A stretch of DNA of 64,000 nt. It comes from Nitratireductor kimnyeongensis. Lineage in GTDB: Bacteria > Pseudomonadota > Alphaproteobacteria > Rhizobiales > Rhizobiaceae. The position numbers and the translations under genes are program-made. The stretch covers positions 1,836,001-1,900,000 of the forward strand of contig NZ_CP078143.1 of assembly GCF_019891395.1 (NCBI RefSeq), written 5' to 3'. The notes below the pieces were generated by a model, which did not search any database, was not told the origin of the DNA, and was given only the letters and a program-made list of their open reading frames with translations. Each line of letters starts with the position of its first letter. Within the stretch, counting starts at the first letter, position 1. Positions 18,438 to 29,167 of this stretch are shown in pieces.

Positions 18438-18451
18438 TCCGCCGCCTCCTT
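18431..18451. repeat. 21-bp direct repeat, upstream copy
   Basis: Exact copy of 17493-17513. On the coding strand it carries the end of the ATPase gene (KEAAE-stop), AAGGAGG and the start codon of the GIY-YIG gene. Together the two copies bound a 938-bp unit. Confidence 0.9.
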
Positions 18452-19966
18452 TTCCTCGACGCCGGCCATGAGCAGGCCGAGTTCGCCTTCGCTGGCTTCA
18501 GGACCGCGTTCGCCCACCACGCGGCCGGCGAACATGACCAGGATGCGGTCGGAGAGCGAGCGGATTTCATCGAGCTCGACCGAGACCAGAAGCACGGCCT
18601 TGCCCTGATCGCGCATGTCGATCAGCTGTTTGTGGATGAACTCAATGGCGCCCACATCCACGCCGCGCGTCGGCTGGCCGACGATCAGCACCTTCGGGTC
18701 CTGTTCCATTTCGCGCGCCAGCACGATTTTCTGCTGGTTGCCGCCCGAAAAGTTCGCCGTCTTCAGCCGGCAGTCGGGCGGGCGGATGTCGTATTTCTCG
18801 ATTTTCTCGCGGGCATCGGCGCGGATCGCCTCGATGTTGAGGAAGGGGCCGTTGAGATATTTCGCCTGCCGGTGATAGCCGAGCATGGCGTTTTCGTTTT
18901 CCTCAAAGGGTAGAACGAGGCCCACATGGTGCCGGTCTTCGGGCACATGGGCCATGCCGCGCGCGCGCAGGTCTGCCGGGTCTGCCGCGCCTGTCAGGTC
19001 CACCGGCTCGCCATCCAGCGTCACCGTGCCGGAAATGGCCTTGCGCACGCCGGTGATGGCATCGAGAAGCTGCGATTGCCCATTGCCCGCCACGCCGGCA
19101 ATGCCGACGATCTCGCCCGCGCGCACATCGAGCGATACATTGTCGACCATGGTGACGCCGCGCGAATCCTTCACGGTGAGATTGCGCACCGAAAGCAGCA
19201 CCTCGCCGGGGCTTGCCTCGCCCTTTTCCACCTGAAGCAGCACCCGCCTGCCCACCATCAGCTCGGCCAGTTCCTCCACGCTTGTCTCGGCGGTCTTGCG
19301 GGTCGCCACCATCGTGCCCTGCCGCATGACCGAGACATTGTCGGTGATCGCCATGATCTCGCGCAGCTTGTGGGTGATGAGGATGATGGTTTTTCCCTCT
19401 TCCTTGAGCTGTTCGAGAATGCGGAAAAGGTGGTCCGCCTCTGCCGGCGTCAAGACGCCGGTCGGCTCGTCGAGGATGAGAATGTCCGCGCCGCGATAGA
19501 GCGCCTTGAGGATTTCCACCCGCTGCTGCAGGCCCACGGGCAAATCCTCGATGATGGCGTCGGGGTTCACCTCCAGCCCATAGTCGCGCTCCAGCCGCTC
19601 CAGCTCCGAGCGCGCCTTGGCGATGGAGGTGTTGAGCAGCGCCTCGCCTTCCGCCCCCAGGATCACGTTTTCCAGCACGGAAAAATTCTGCACCAGCATG
19701 AAGTGCTGATGCACCATGCCGACGCCCAGCGCGATGGCGTCGCTCGGCGTGTTGATCGCGGCCTTTTTGCCACCCAGATGGATCTGCCCATGATCGGCCT
19801 GGTAGAAGCCGTAGAGGATCGACATCAGGGTCGATTTTCCGGCCCCGTTTTCGCCGATAATGCCGTGGATGGTCCCGGCTTCGATTTTCAGATCGATGTT
19901 GCGGTTTGCATGAACCGCGCCAAAGCTCTTGCTGATGCCCTTGAGCTCGATTGCCGTTTCAGCCAT
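18434..19966 (-). CDS. Nucleoside ABC transporter ATP-binding protein (NupO/YufO-like)
   Basis: A 510-residue cytoplasmic ATPase with two fused nucleotide-binding domains, the arrangement of sugar and nucleoside importers. Domain 1 shows Walker A GENGAGKSTLMS and Walker B ILILDEPTGVLTP. Domain 2 has the degenerate Walker A GVAGNGQSQLLD and FSGGNQQKIVLARE as signature. It is the first gene of the operon. No BMP-type substrate-binding protein gene lies beside it here, although such importers need one. Confidence 0.93.
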   Translation of the reverse strand: MAETAIELKGISKSFGAVHANRNIDLKIEAGTIHGIIGENGAGKSTLMSILYGFYQADHGQIHLGGKKAAINTPSDAIALGVGMVHQHFMLVQNFSVLENVILGAEGEALLNTSIAKARSELERLERDYGLEVNPDAIIEDLPVGLQQRVEILKALYRGADILILDEPTGVLTPAEADHLFRILEQLKEEGKTIILITHKLREIMAITDNVSVMRQGTMVATRKTAETSVEELAELMVGRRVLLQVEKGEASPGEVLLSVRNLTVKDSRGVTMVDNVSLDVRAGEIVGIAGVAGNGQSQLLDAITGVRKAISGTVTLDGEPVDLTGAADPADLRARGMAHVPEDRHHVGLVLPFEENENAMLGYHRQAKYLNGPFLNIEAIRADAREKIEKYDIRPPDCRLKTANFSGGNQQKIVLAREMEQDPKVLIVGQPTRGVDVGAIEFIHKQLIDMRDQGKAVLLVSVELDEIRSLSDRILVMFAGRVVGERGPEASEGELGLLMAGVEEKEAAE

Positions 19967-20146
19967 CGGCGGCCCGCTTCCCCATTTTTATCGTTTGGTC
20001 AAATTCCTATCACGCGGGCCCGCCGCCTGCCAACCTGTGCGGCAAGGGCACGGCAATAGGAACCGTCATTCACTCTCGACAAATCAGGCCTTGCTTGTCA
20101 ATTTCCGCGGCCGAGAATGCACTGAAACCGCAGAAAGAAGCGCGCC

Positions 20147-20350
20147 ATGAGCGAAGACCGCATCACGCAGCTGGAAATCCTGGCCGCCGAGCAGGAAAAG
20201 ACCATCGAAGAGCTTTCCGCCGAGCTGACGCGCCAGTGGCGCGAGACGGAAGCGCTGAAGAAAAAGCTCGAACGGCTTTCGGAGCGTTTCATGGAGCTGG
20301 AAGAGCAGACGGCGGGCGATGTGCCGGTGACCAAGCCGCCGCATTGGTGA
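20147..20350 (+). CDS. slyX: SlyX family protein
   Basis: A 67-residue protein that is almost entirely one predicted coiled coil (heptads from LEILAAEQEKTIEELSAEL to LERLSERFMELEEQ) and ends in the family tail VTKPPHW. Function is unresolved; in enterics the gene lies near slyD. It is transcribed away from the ATPase operon. The sequence past its stop (20351-20611) is AT-richer and leads into the DUF2971 gene; no other gene is seen there. Confidence 0.88.
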   Translation: MSEDRITQLEILAAEQEKTIEELSAELTRQWRETEALKKKLERLSERFMELEEQTAGDVPVTKPPHW

Positions 20351-20611
20351 GGGGGGGATAAGGAGAGAGTGTCCGATATTGGCGGTTAGGAATGAGGTGG
20401 TCTCTAAGGAGCTTGGTGGGCGATCATGTGCGCTTTCTGCACCTTATCGATCGAAACGGTGACATAAGGGTTCACGGAATGCAGACATTCGAAGCAGTGT
20501 AGACAACGGGAGCTTCGTGCGAAAAAGCTGAAAACGATCCGATCAGAACGTACCCACAGTGGGACTGTTACGCTAACGCATTGGAAGTCATGAGATAGAG
20601 GATCAATCGAT

Positions 20612-21574
20612 ATGAGCGAGGCGCAGTTAAGCGAAGGAATTCGATGCTTCAAAGATTCCTATACAGATCCATGGTCCCGCGACGAGGTGATCAAGTGCCC
20701 GCATATGATGGCGCTACTTGGATATCTCATTCAGCAGCACAATCTTCCGCGATACGCTTCGAAGGAGAAGGGGTTGCGCTACCATTACACTGACGCGGTC
20801 GGTTTGCTGGGAATTGTCGAGACGGGTCGAGTCTGGGCAACTGACATTCGATTTTTGAACGATCCGTCTGAAGGCTCGTATTTGCCAGAGCGGCTCCTCT
20901 CAATCATGAGCTTGAAATCAAGCGGAGTAACTAAAACTGAGCAAGCGATAATCGACGGCATCCGCGATGCACTACAAAAACCACGATGGAATCATTCAAC
21001 TTTTTGCGTCAGTTTGTCGAGAAACGGCGATCTACTCAGCCAATGGAGGGGATATGGCAGCTTCGGTAAGGGCTATGCCGTTGGCATGGATTTCCTTCCG
21101 CATCCCCAACTTGCCCAATACTATGATGTCGTTTACGGCGATGATGGCCTACGCGAGCTCGCTGTTGACCTTCTAGACCTCTTCGTAGCGTCCTTTCAAA
21201 AGTGGGAGGATGAACTATATGATGAGTGGGCAGCGACATTGAGCGTAGTTGCCAAATCATTCAAAGTTGAAAGCTACAGTGAAGAGCAGGAAAGCCGCTT
21301 GATCTGCAATTCCTCATCGTACGATGATGCTCGTTTCCAACGAGAGTTGCCCCTAAATTTCAGGGCGAGGGGCAGCGACATTGTGCCATACATTTCCATG
21401 TCGCACGACCTCTTAAGAGATGACGACGAGGAGCCTCGACTTCCAATTAAGCGGATCGTCATTGGCCCCGGCGTGGATTTCGATAGGAATTTTTCTTCGG
21501 TTAACGCTCTGCTAAAAGCAAACTCCTACGAGGATGTCGAGATAGTTCCCTCGGCTATTCCGTTTCGCCCCTAA
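20612..21574 (+). CDS. DUF2971 domain protein
   Basis: A 320-residue protein. The DUF2971 signatures are present: LRYHYTDAVGLLGIVETGRVWATDIRFLND near residue 65 and FCVSLSRNGDLLSQWRGYG followed by GKGYAVGMDF near residue 135. The start follows GAGGA. No signal peptide or membrane segment is seen. Codon use is clearly more AT-rich than slyX and rpsA on either side, a sign of recent acquisition. Biochemical function of the family is unknown; genes of this type often sit in accessory or defence-rich regions, but no defence partner is visible here. Confidence 0.82.
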   Translation: MSEAQLSEGIRCFKDSYTDPWSRDEVIKCPHMMALLGYLIQQHNLPRYASKEKGLRYHYTDAVGLLGIVETGRVWATDIRFLNDPSEGSYLPERLLSIMSLKSSGVTKTEQAIIDGIRDALQKPRWNHSTFCVSLSRNGDLLSQWRGYGSFGKGYAVGMDFLPHPQLAQYYDVVYGDDGLRELAVDLLDLFVASFQKWEDELYDEWAATLSVVAKSFKVESYSEEQESRLICNSSSYDDARFQRELPLNFRARGSDIVPYISMSHDLLRDDDEEPRLPIKRIVIGPGVDFDRNFSSVNALLKANSYEDVEIVPSAIPFRP

Positions 21575-21818
21575 GTGCTCTTGAAGCATAAAATGGCTCA
21601 CAGACTAAGCGTGGAGCCACTGTGTCCACAGGCAGAGTTTACGGCGACGGTCGGTTGAAGGATTGCTTTCTCAGGTGGCTTTCCAACCGTAATCAACCAG
21701 AATGCCTGATTAGGAAAAACAAAGAGATAGAGCGGAACAGGGTTTCCGTGAAACGATGAACCGTTCTAAGGGAGCAAATCGGTCCTTCCCAACAAGGTTC
21801 CTATCAATTCCCCCCATC
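21575..21818. other. Gene-free AT-richer spacer
   Basis: No ORF of plausible coding quality, tRNA or clear regulatory palindrome is seen between the DUF2971 stop and the rpsA terminator. The composition matches the DUF2971 gene rather than rpsA, so it is probably part of the same acquired block. Confidence 0.5.
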
Positions 21819-21849
21819 AAAAAACCCCGCCGGATCGCTCCGGCGGGGT
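21819..21849 (-). terminator. Rho-independent terminator of rpsA
   Basis: On the minus strand CCCCGCCGGA pairs with TCCGGCGGGG around a 4-base loop (21825-21848) and is followed by T6 (the A run at 21819-21824). It lies 33 bp past the rpsA stop. Confidence 0.9.
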
Positions 21850-21881
21850 CTTTCATTTCTCATCCGATAAAGCCGTAAGGC

Positions 21882-23588
21882 TTATTCGTCGTCGCCGCCC
21901 TTGTTCTTCAGGGCTGCGCCGAGGATGTCGCCGAGGGAGGCGCCGGAGTCGGTGGAACCGAACTGTGCGACGGCTTCCTTCTCTTCCGCGATCTCCAGAG
22001 CCTTGATCGAGACGCTGATGCGGCGGGTCTTCTTGTCGAAGACGGTGACGCGGGCGTCCACCTTCTGGCCGACGGAGAAGCGCTCGGGGCGCTGCTCGGC
22101 ACGGTCGCGCGACAGGTCGGAGCGCTTGATGAAGCTTTCGACATCGTGATCGACCAGGCGAACCTCAAGGCCGCCGTCCTTCACGTCGGTCACTTCACAG
22201 GTCACCACGGCGCCCTTGCGCAGCTCGCCGGAAGCGGCGGCCTCGCCGATGGCGTCATGGCCAAGCTGCTTGATGCCGAGCGAGATGCGCTCTTTCTCGA
22301 CGTCCACGTCGAGAACCTGCGCCTTCACCATGTCGCCACGGTTGTACTCCTCGATCACCTGTTCGCCCGGACGGTTCCAGTCGAGATCGGAGAGGTGAAC
22401 CATGCCGTCCACATCGCCATCGAGACCGATGAACAGGCCGAACTCGGTCTTGTTCTTGACCTCGCCCTCGACAACGGAGCCGACGGTGTGATTGCGGGCA
22501 AATGCCTCCCACGGGTTCTCGAGCGTCTGCTTGAGGCCGAGCGAGATGCGGCGCTTGACCGGATCCACTTCCAGCACCACCACTTCGACTTCCTGCGTGG
22601 TGGAGAGGATCTTGCCCGGATGAACGTTCTTCTTCGTCCAGGACATTTCCGAAACGTGGATCAGGCCTTCGATGCCCGGCTCCAGCTCCACAAACGCACC
22701 GTAGTCGGTGATGTTGGTGACGCGGCCCAGAACCTTCTTGCCAAGCGGGTACTTGCCGCCGATGCCGTCCCACGGATCGGCCTCGAGCTGCTTCATGCCC
22801 AGCGAGATGCGGTGGGTTTCCTGGTTGATGCGGATGATTTGCACCTTGACCGTCTGACCGATGTTGAGGATCTCGGTCGGATGGTTGACGCGGCGCCATG
22901 CCATGTCGGTCACGTGCAGCAGGCCGTCGATGCCGCCAAGGTCCACGAACGCACCGTAATCGGTGATGTTCTTGACCACGCCTTCGACCACCTGACCCTC
23001 TTCGAGGTTCTGGACGATCTCGGAGCGCTGCTCGGCGCGGCTCTCTTCGAGAACCGTGCGGCGGGACACGACGATGTTGCCGCGGCGCTTGTCCATCTTG
23101 AGGATTTCAAAGGGCTGCGGGGTGTGCATGAGCGGGGTGACGTCGCGGATCGGACGAATGTCGACCTGCGAACGCGGCAGGAAGGCCACGGCGCCGTCCA
23201 GATCGACGGTGAAGCCGCCCTTGACCTGGTTGAAGATGAAGCCCTCGACGCGCTCGCCGGCGTTGAACTTCGCTTCCAGCTTGACCCAGCTTTCCTCGCG
23301 GCGTGCTTTCTCGCGGCTCAGCATGGCTTCGCCAAGCGCGTTTTCGATGCGCTCGACATAGACTTCGACTTCGTCGCCGACCTTGAGATCGGATTCCTTG
23401 CCCTTCGCGCCGAATTCCTTGAGCGGGACACGGCCCTCGACCTTGAGGCCGACATCGACGATCGCCATGTCTTTTTCAATGGCGGTGACGAGGCCCTTTA
23501 CGACAGAGCCTTCGGCGGCGTCGCGTTCGGTGAAGGATTCTGCGAGAAGACTCGCGAAATCATCGCGAGACGGATTGAGTTCTGACAT
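21882..23588 (-). CDS. rpsA: 30S ribosomal protein S1
   Basis: A 568-residue RNA-binding ribosomal protein with six S1 (OB-fold) repeats. The repeats are recognisable by their DYGAFVDLGG/DYGAFVELEPG/EFGLFIGLDG cores and the RISLGMKQ/RISLGLKQ/RISLGIKQ closings. The start at 23588 has AGGAG seven bases upstream and gives the alphaproteobacterial N-terminus MSELNPSRDDFASLL. It is downstream of cmk in the usual aroA-cmk-rpsA order. Confidence 0.98.
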   Translation of the reverse strand: MSELNPSRDDFASLLAESFTERDAAEGSVVKGLVTAIEKDMAIVDVGLKVEGRVPLKEFGAKGKESDLKVGDEVEVYVERIENALGEAMLSREKARREESWVKLEAKFNAGERVEGFIFNQVKGGFTVDLDGAVAFLPRSQVDIRPIRDVTPLMHTPQPFEILKMDKRRGNIVVSRRTVLEESRAEQRSEIVQNLEEGQVVEGVVKNITDYGAFVDLGGIDGLLHVTDMAWRRVNHPTEILNIGQTVKVQIIRINQETHRISLGMKQLEADPWDGIGGKYPLGKKVLGRVTNITDYGAFVELEPGIEGLIHVSEMSWTKKNVHPGKILSTTQEVEVVVLEVDPVKRRISLGLKQTLENPWEAFARNHTVGSVVEGEVKNKTEFGLFIGLDGDVDGMVHLSDLDWNRPGEQVIEEYNRGDMVKAQVLDVDVEKERISLGIKQLGHDAIGEAAASGELRKGAVVTCEVTDVKDGGLEVRLVDHDVESFIKRSDLSRDRAEQRPERFSVGQKVDARVTVFDKKTRRISVSIKALEIAEEKEAVAQFGSTDSGASLGDILGAALKNKGGDDE

Positions 23589-23751
23589 TGATGCTCCTGA
23601 AAAGCCCCTGTCAATCAAGCGGGGCAAAAGCGCCGGTGGTTCGTGTTGCGTTTGTCCGTTCATGCATCCGAGCGGATCGCTCTCAAGGCCGCGTGAAGCG
23701 GCAGATCCGGCGCAAAGAATGCGTGGCAGACGGTTCTTTCAGTTCAGACTT

Positions 23752-24402
23752 TCAGTTCTCGTTCCGGGCTGCCAGTCTGGTATCCACCAGTTTGCAGGCC
23801 GCCTGGAACGCCGTCTCTATATCCATTTCACTCGTATCGAGCAAGTGCGCATCGTCCGCCGGCCGCAGAGGACTGTCCTTTCGGCCCATGTCGCGGGCGT
23901 CGCGCCGCTCGATATCGGCGAGGATTTGCGCATAGTCGGCGCTGCCGCCACCGTCCATGATTTCGCGCCAACGGCGCGTGGCGCGCACCTCGGCGCTTGC
24001 GATCACATAGAGCTTCACGTCCGCATCGGGGCACACCACCGTGCCGATGTCGCGCCCGTCGAGCACGGCGCCGGGGGGGGCGCTCGCAAAGGCGCGCTGC
24101 TTGTCGACAAGCGCGGTGCGCACCGATGGCATCACCGCAACTTTGGAGGCGGCCTCGCCGATGCCGTGCTCGGAAAGCACGGCCCGGTCGAGCGCGCCTA
24201 GATCGAGCGCGCGCGCGGCCTTTTCGGCAATTGTCTCGTCGTCCAGCGGCTGGCCGGCATCGATCAACGCCTTTGCAACACCGCGATAGGTGAGCCCGGT
24301 GTCGAGATGGCGCAGGCCATAATGCGCCGCCAGGCGGCGCGCGAGCGTGCCCTTGCCGGAGGCGGCCGGCCCGTCAATGGCGATGGTCAGTCTGCCGCTC
24401 AT
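23752..24402 (-). CDS. cmk: Cytidylate kinase
   Basis: A 216-residue kinase that phosphorylates CMP and dCMP. The P-loop is [18 protein letters not shown], followed by [12 protein letters not shown] and the CMP-binding [19 protein letters not shown]. The start at 24402 lies 4 bp after the SDR stop. The long upstream extension of this frame overlaps the SDR gene and is a shadow. Confidence 0.97.
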   Translation of the reverse strand: MSGRLTIAIDGPAASGKGTLARRLAAHYGLRHLDTGLTYRGVAKALIDAGQPLDDETIAEKAARALDLGALDRAVLSEHGIGEAASKVAVMPSVRTALVDKQRAFASAPPGAVLDGRDIGTVVCPDADVKLYVIASAEVRATRRWREIMDGGGSADYAQILADIERRDARDMGRKDSPLRPADDAHLLDTSEMDIETAFQAACKLVDTRLAARNEN

Positions 24403-24406
24403 GTCG

Positions 24407-25111
24407 TCAGACCGATCGCGTGATGCCGCCGTCGATGCGGATGTTCTGGCCGGTGATGTAGCTGGATTTCTCGTCGGCAAGGAAGGCGATGAGCTCGGCC
24501 ACCTCGTCCACAGTGCCATAGCGGCCCATGGGAATGCGCGCGCGGCGGTCTTCCTTTTCCGGCAGGGAATCGATGAAGCCCGGCAGCACATTGTTCATGC
24601 GCAGGTTCTCGCCCGCATATTTGTCGCAGAAAAGCTTGGTGAAGGCGGCAAGGCCGGCGCGGAACACGCCTGAGGTCGGGAAAGCCGCCTCCGGCTCGAA
24701 AGTGGCATAGGTGGAAATGTTGACGATGGCGCCCGATTTCTGCACCTGCATGATGGGCGTGACGAGCCGCGTCGCGCGCACCACATTGAGCAGGTAGACA
24801 TCCATGCCCTGATGCCAATCCTCGTCGGAGATATCGAGCACATCGCCCTTCGGCCCGTGGCCGGCACCGTTCACCAGAGCATCAATGCGGCCGAAACGCT
24901 CCATCGTCGCGTCGGTGAAGCGCTTGAGATCGTCGGGCGAGAGGTTGGAGCCGGTAAAGCCCACCCCACCAAGCTCCCTGCCAAGCGCCTCGCCCTTGCC
25001 GGAGGATGACATGACAGCGACTTCAAAACCGCTTTTTGCCAGCTTGCGGACCGCCGCGGCACCCATGCCGCTACCGCCGCCAATGATCATGGCTACTTTC
25101 AATCCAGTCAT
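24407..25111 (-). CDS. SDR-family protein without the canonical YxxxK site
   Basis: A 234-residue Rossmann-fold protein of the short-chain dehydrogenase family. The cofactor motif GGGSGMG (11-17), NGAGHG near residue 82 and the C-terminal [11 protein letters not shown] are standard. The catalytic YxxxK is not: the segment after NISTY reads [16 protein letters not shown], placing Ser and Arg where Tyr and Lys are expected. It may be a non-catalytic or redirected SDR. It sits between aroA and cmk, which are normally adjacent, with tight spacing on both sides. Confidence 0.85.
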   Translation of the reverse strand: MTGLKVAMIIGGGSGMGAAAVRKLAKSGFEVAVMSSSGKGEALGRELGGVGFTGSNLSPDDLKRFTDATMERFGRIDALVNGAGHGPKGDVLDISDEDWHQGMDVYLLNVVRATRLVTPIMQVQKSGAIVNISTYATFEPEAAFPTSGVFRAGLAAFTKLFCDKYAGENLRMNNVLPGFIDSLPEKEDRRARIPMGRYGTVDEVAELIAFLADEKSSYITGQNIRIDGGITRSV

Positions 25112-25139
25112 CTGCTCTCTCCCATTTCCGATCGGGGTG

Positions 25140-26654
<1,515 letters not shown>

Positions 26655-26683
26655 TTGACAGGTGCGCGACTTGCCGGTATGGG
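26655..26683 (+). promoter_or_regulatory. Housekeeping-type promoter for the TIGR02300 gene
   Basis: TTGACA (26655-26660), a 17-bp spacer and TATGGG (26678-26683), giving a leader of about 90 nt before the GTG start at 26779. The -35 is a consensus match; the -10 is weaker. Confidence 0.55.
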
Positions 26684-26778
26684 GACCAAAATTTTCAGTA
26701 AGGCAGGAAGCGCTTCCGGTGCCGGCCGCGATGGAGCCGTCGCAGGCTGGGCCGACCGCAAGACGATGAGGCAGCAAG

Positions 26779-27183
26779 GTGGCTAAACCGGAACTCGGAA
26801 CAAAACGCGTCTGCCCGGAAACGGGACGCAAATTCTACGACCTGAACAAGGATCCGATCGTCTCTCCCTATACGGGCCAGACCTATCCGCGCAGCTTCTT
26901 CGAGGCTGGCGCCGACACCTCCATGGATGAAGAAGACGAAGTGGAGGAAAAGGAGCTGGATACCGAGGAGGATGCACCGGAAACCGTGTCCCTTGAGGAT
27001 GCAGACGACGAGGCATCGTCCAGCGACAAGGCAGAGATCTCGGATATCGACGGCGATGACGATGACGACGATGTCGACCTTGGCGACGATGAAGATGACA
27101 CGTTCCTCGATGACGACGAAGACGATGATGACGATGATGTGAAAGACTTCATCGGCGTCGGAGACGACGACGAGGAAAGCTGA
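26779..27183 (+). CDS. TIGR02300 family acidic protein
   Basis: A 134-residue protein with a GTG start. The N-terminal third is the conserved core, KPELGTKRVCPETGRKFYDL followed by PIVSPYTGQTYP. The rest is extremely acidic, with long Asp/Glu runs from about residue 50 to the end. The family is restricted to alphaproteobacteria and its function is unknown. The cysteine and proline pattern of the N-terminus suggests a small folded domain; only one Cys is present, so a zinc site is unlikely without partners. Confidence 0.9.
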   Translation: MAKPELGTKRVCPETGRKFYDLNKDPIVSPYTGQTYPRSFFEAGADTSMDEEDEVEEKELDTEEDAPETVSLEDADDEASSSDKAEISDIDGDDDDDDVDLGDDEDDTFLDDDEDDDDDDVKDFIGVGDDDEES

Positions 27184-27357
27184 TTTTTCAGCACATGCGG
27201 GAAGAATGGCTTCGGCCCCGTGCCAAAAGTGATACGGGGTGCAAATCGGGGCTTGATCTTCCCGCCGGGCGGGTTTAGAAGCCGCCCACACGGTTGGCCC
27301 GGCGGGCCTTCCGGACCTCTTCGCCGGAGACGGCGACCGGCCACTATGCCGGAGTGT

Positions 27358-27433
<76 letters not shown>

Positions 27434-27571
27434 ATTTTCCATTCCGTTTCGACAGACCGTCAGCTCTCTACATGTGATCCACGACGTCCCTTGATCCAGA
27501 GGGGAAATCAGGCAATCGTGCCGAGCGCTGCATGTCGCTTGGGGAGCGCCGGTTGAACTGGATTGGATGTC

Positions 27572-28195
27572 ATGAGTGATCTGATCGTCTGGACATATGA
27601 CTGGGTTCCTGAGGGACCCCGTGGTCATGTGCGTGACATGAGGCTGAGATGGGCCTGCGAAGAAGCCGGACTTGCCTACACCGTTCGCACTGTCCCGTTT
27701 AAAGATCGCGGACCAGAACATTTTGTGCACCAGCCCTTCGGGCAGGTTCCATTTCTGAGCGATGGCAAACTCAAACTGTTTGAGAGCGGAGCGTGCCTGC
27801 TGCATCTGGCGCGGAAAAGCGAAAAGTTGATGCCGCGCGACCCCGCCGGGGAAGCGCAGACCCTGCAATGGTTGATCGCCGCACTCAATTCGATCGAAAT
27901 GGTGTCGGTCCCCTGGTGGTTTCTGGAGGTGACCGGTGCAGAGCAGAATCATTTGACTGGCTGGCTGGAAAGCCGCCTTGGACATGTCGAACGCGTACTC
28001 GCTGAAAAAGAGTGGCTGGCCGCCGATCGCTTTACGGCCGCCGATCTCTTGATGGCCGATGTGCTGCGCATCGCAAAAATTCGGTCCTTTGGTGAGCGCC
28101 CCGCGACCGAGGCCTATGTGAAGCGGATCACGGATCGCCCCGCTTTCAGAAAGGCCCATGCAGACCAGATGGCGCATTTCGCAAATGCCGATTGA
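27572..28195 (+). CDS. Glutathione S-transferase family protein
   Basis: A 207-residue GST-fold protein. The N-terminal thioredoxin-like domain (about 1-80) has HVRDMRLRWACEEAGLAY, the cis-Pro in FGQVPFL and LFESGACLLHLAR with the glutathione-binding E-S pair. The all-helical C-terminal domain has WLAADRFTAADLLMADVLR. The ATG at 27572 is preferred over the in-frame TTG at 27563. The substrate is not predictable. Confidence 0.88.
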   Translation: MSDLIVWTYDWVPEGPRGHVRDMRLRWACEEAGLAYTVRTVPFKDRGPEHFVHQPFGQVPFLSDGKLKLFESGACLLHLARKSEKLMPRDPAGEAQTLQWLIAALNSIEMVSVPWWFLEVTGAEQNHLTGWLESRLGHVERVLAEKEWLAADRFTAADLLMADVLRIAKIRSFGERPATEAYVKRITDRPAFRKAHADQMAHFANAD

Positions 28196-28237
28196 GCCGA
28201 TTCAAAAAGACTATCCCTTTAAGCATGAGGATCAGCC

Positions 28238-28942
28238 GTGCCTGAAACCGTCACGCGCAAACCTTCCGAACGCAGGCGCGGCTCCGGCGTGCAATTCGTC
28301 TACGATGTGCTGCGTGACGAAATACTGGATCTGGTGCTGAAGCCTGGCGCACCCATCGATGAGGTGCAGCTTGCCGAGCGGTTCTCGATGTCGCGAACGC
28401 CGATCCGCGAAGCGCTTGTTCGGCTGGCCGGTGAGGGGCTGGTCACGACCCTGCCCAACCGCTCCACAGTGGTGGCCAATATCGATTTCCTGAACCTGCA
28501 CACATTCTTCGATGCGCTGACGCTGATGTATCGTGTGACGACGCGGCTGGCCGCGCTCAACCACCAGCCGCACGACCTCGAAACGATTCGCACCCGCCAG
28601 GTTGCGTTTGCCAAAGCCGTCGAGGAACAGGACGCGCTGGCCATGATCGCCACCAATCGCGAGTTCCACGCGGCCATCGCCGCGGCGGCCCGCAACCCCT
28701 ATTATGAAAGCCTGTTTCTGCGTCTGCTCGATGAGGGACGTCGGCTGCTTCGCCTCTATTATTCATCGTTCAACGATCAATTGCCGCAGCGCTATGTCGT
28801 CGAGCATGAGGACATGATTTCGGCCATCGGGGCGCGCGATGTGGAGAAGGCCGATACGCTTGCGACAGAGCATGCGGACCAGATCGTCGCGCAGATCCGC
28901 ACCATGTTTGCGCGGGACCAGCGCCAGAAGATTGACCTCTAG
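28238..28942 (+). CDS. GntR-family (FadR/FCD) transcriptional regulator
   Basis: A 234-residue regulator. The N-terminal winged helix includes VQLAERFSMSRTPIREALVRLAGEGLV, and the FCD effector domain follows, with the metal-type residues in FHAAIAAAARNPYY. The start is GTG at 28238 with TGAGGA seven bases upstream. It precedes a DapA-like lyase gene and an Ldh-family gene; a dyad in the intervening region could be its operator. Ligand unknown. Confidence 0.9.
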   Translation: MPETVTRKPSERRRGSGVQFVYDVLRDEILDLVLKPGAPIDEVQLAERFSMSRTPIREALVRLAGEGLVTTLPNRSTVVANIDFLNLHTFFDALTLMYRVTTRLAALNHQPHDLETIRTRQVAFAKAVEEQDALAMIATNREFHAAIAAAARNPYYESLFLRLLDEGRRLLRLYYSSFNDQLPQRYVVEHEDMISAIGARDVEKADTLATEHADQIVAQIRTMFARDQRQKIDL

Positions 28943-29027
28943 GCCCTGTTGCCGGCGATCACATTTTCCCGCTCAGCTTTGTCTTGCCTCACCATTCCTC
29001 CTGCGGGCAGGGAACAAGCGCGGGGCT

Positions 29028-29045
29028 GACATGTAAATTTATGTC
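29028..29045. promoter_or_regulatory. Dyad before the DapA-like gene, candidate GntR operator
   Basis: GACAT and ATGTC are inverted around GTAAATTT, about 120 bp before the lyase start. The location between a GntR regulator and its likely target is the main argument. Confidence 0.4.
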
Positions 29046-29167
29046 GACAAGAAAAATACAAATGATATTCTGCACGGCAGAAACATTGGCCGCCTCTCGC
29101 ATAAGGGGGATCGGACAGCATTCCATCCGGCAAGCGGCACGAATGCTCACAAATGAGGAATCTCGGT

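Noticed and set aside
18926..20059. 377-codon frame antisense to the nucleoside ATPase
   Set aside because: Shadow of a well-supported gene in high-GC DNA.
20404..20652. 82-codon minus-strand frame upstream of the DUF2971 gene
   Set aside because: Overlaps the start of the DUF2971 gene and has no ribosome site or recognisable features.
22146..23585. 479-codon frame antisense to rpsA
   Set aside because: It mirrors rpsA codon structure on the other strand, has no recognisable domain, and rpsA is certain.
26928..27180. GAC/GAT repeat tract as a microsatellite or CRISPR-like array
   Set aside because: It is codon repetition for Asp/Glu inside a conserved gene, with no fixed unit or spacer.
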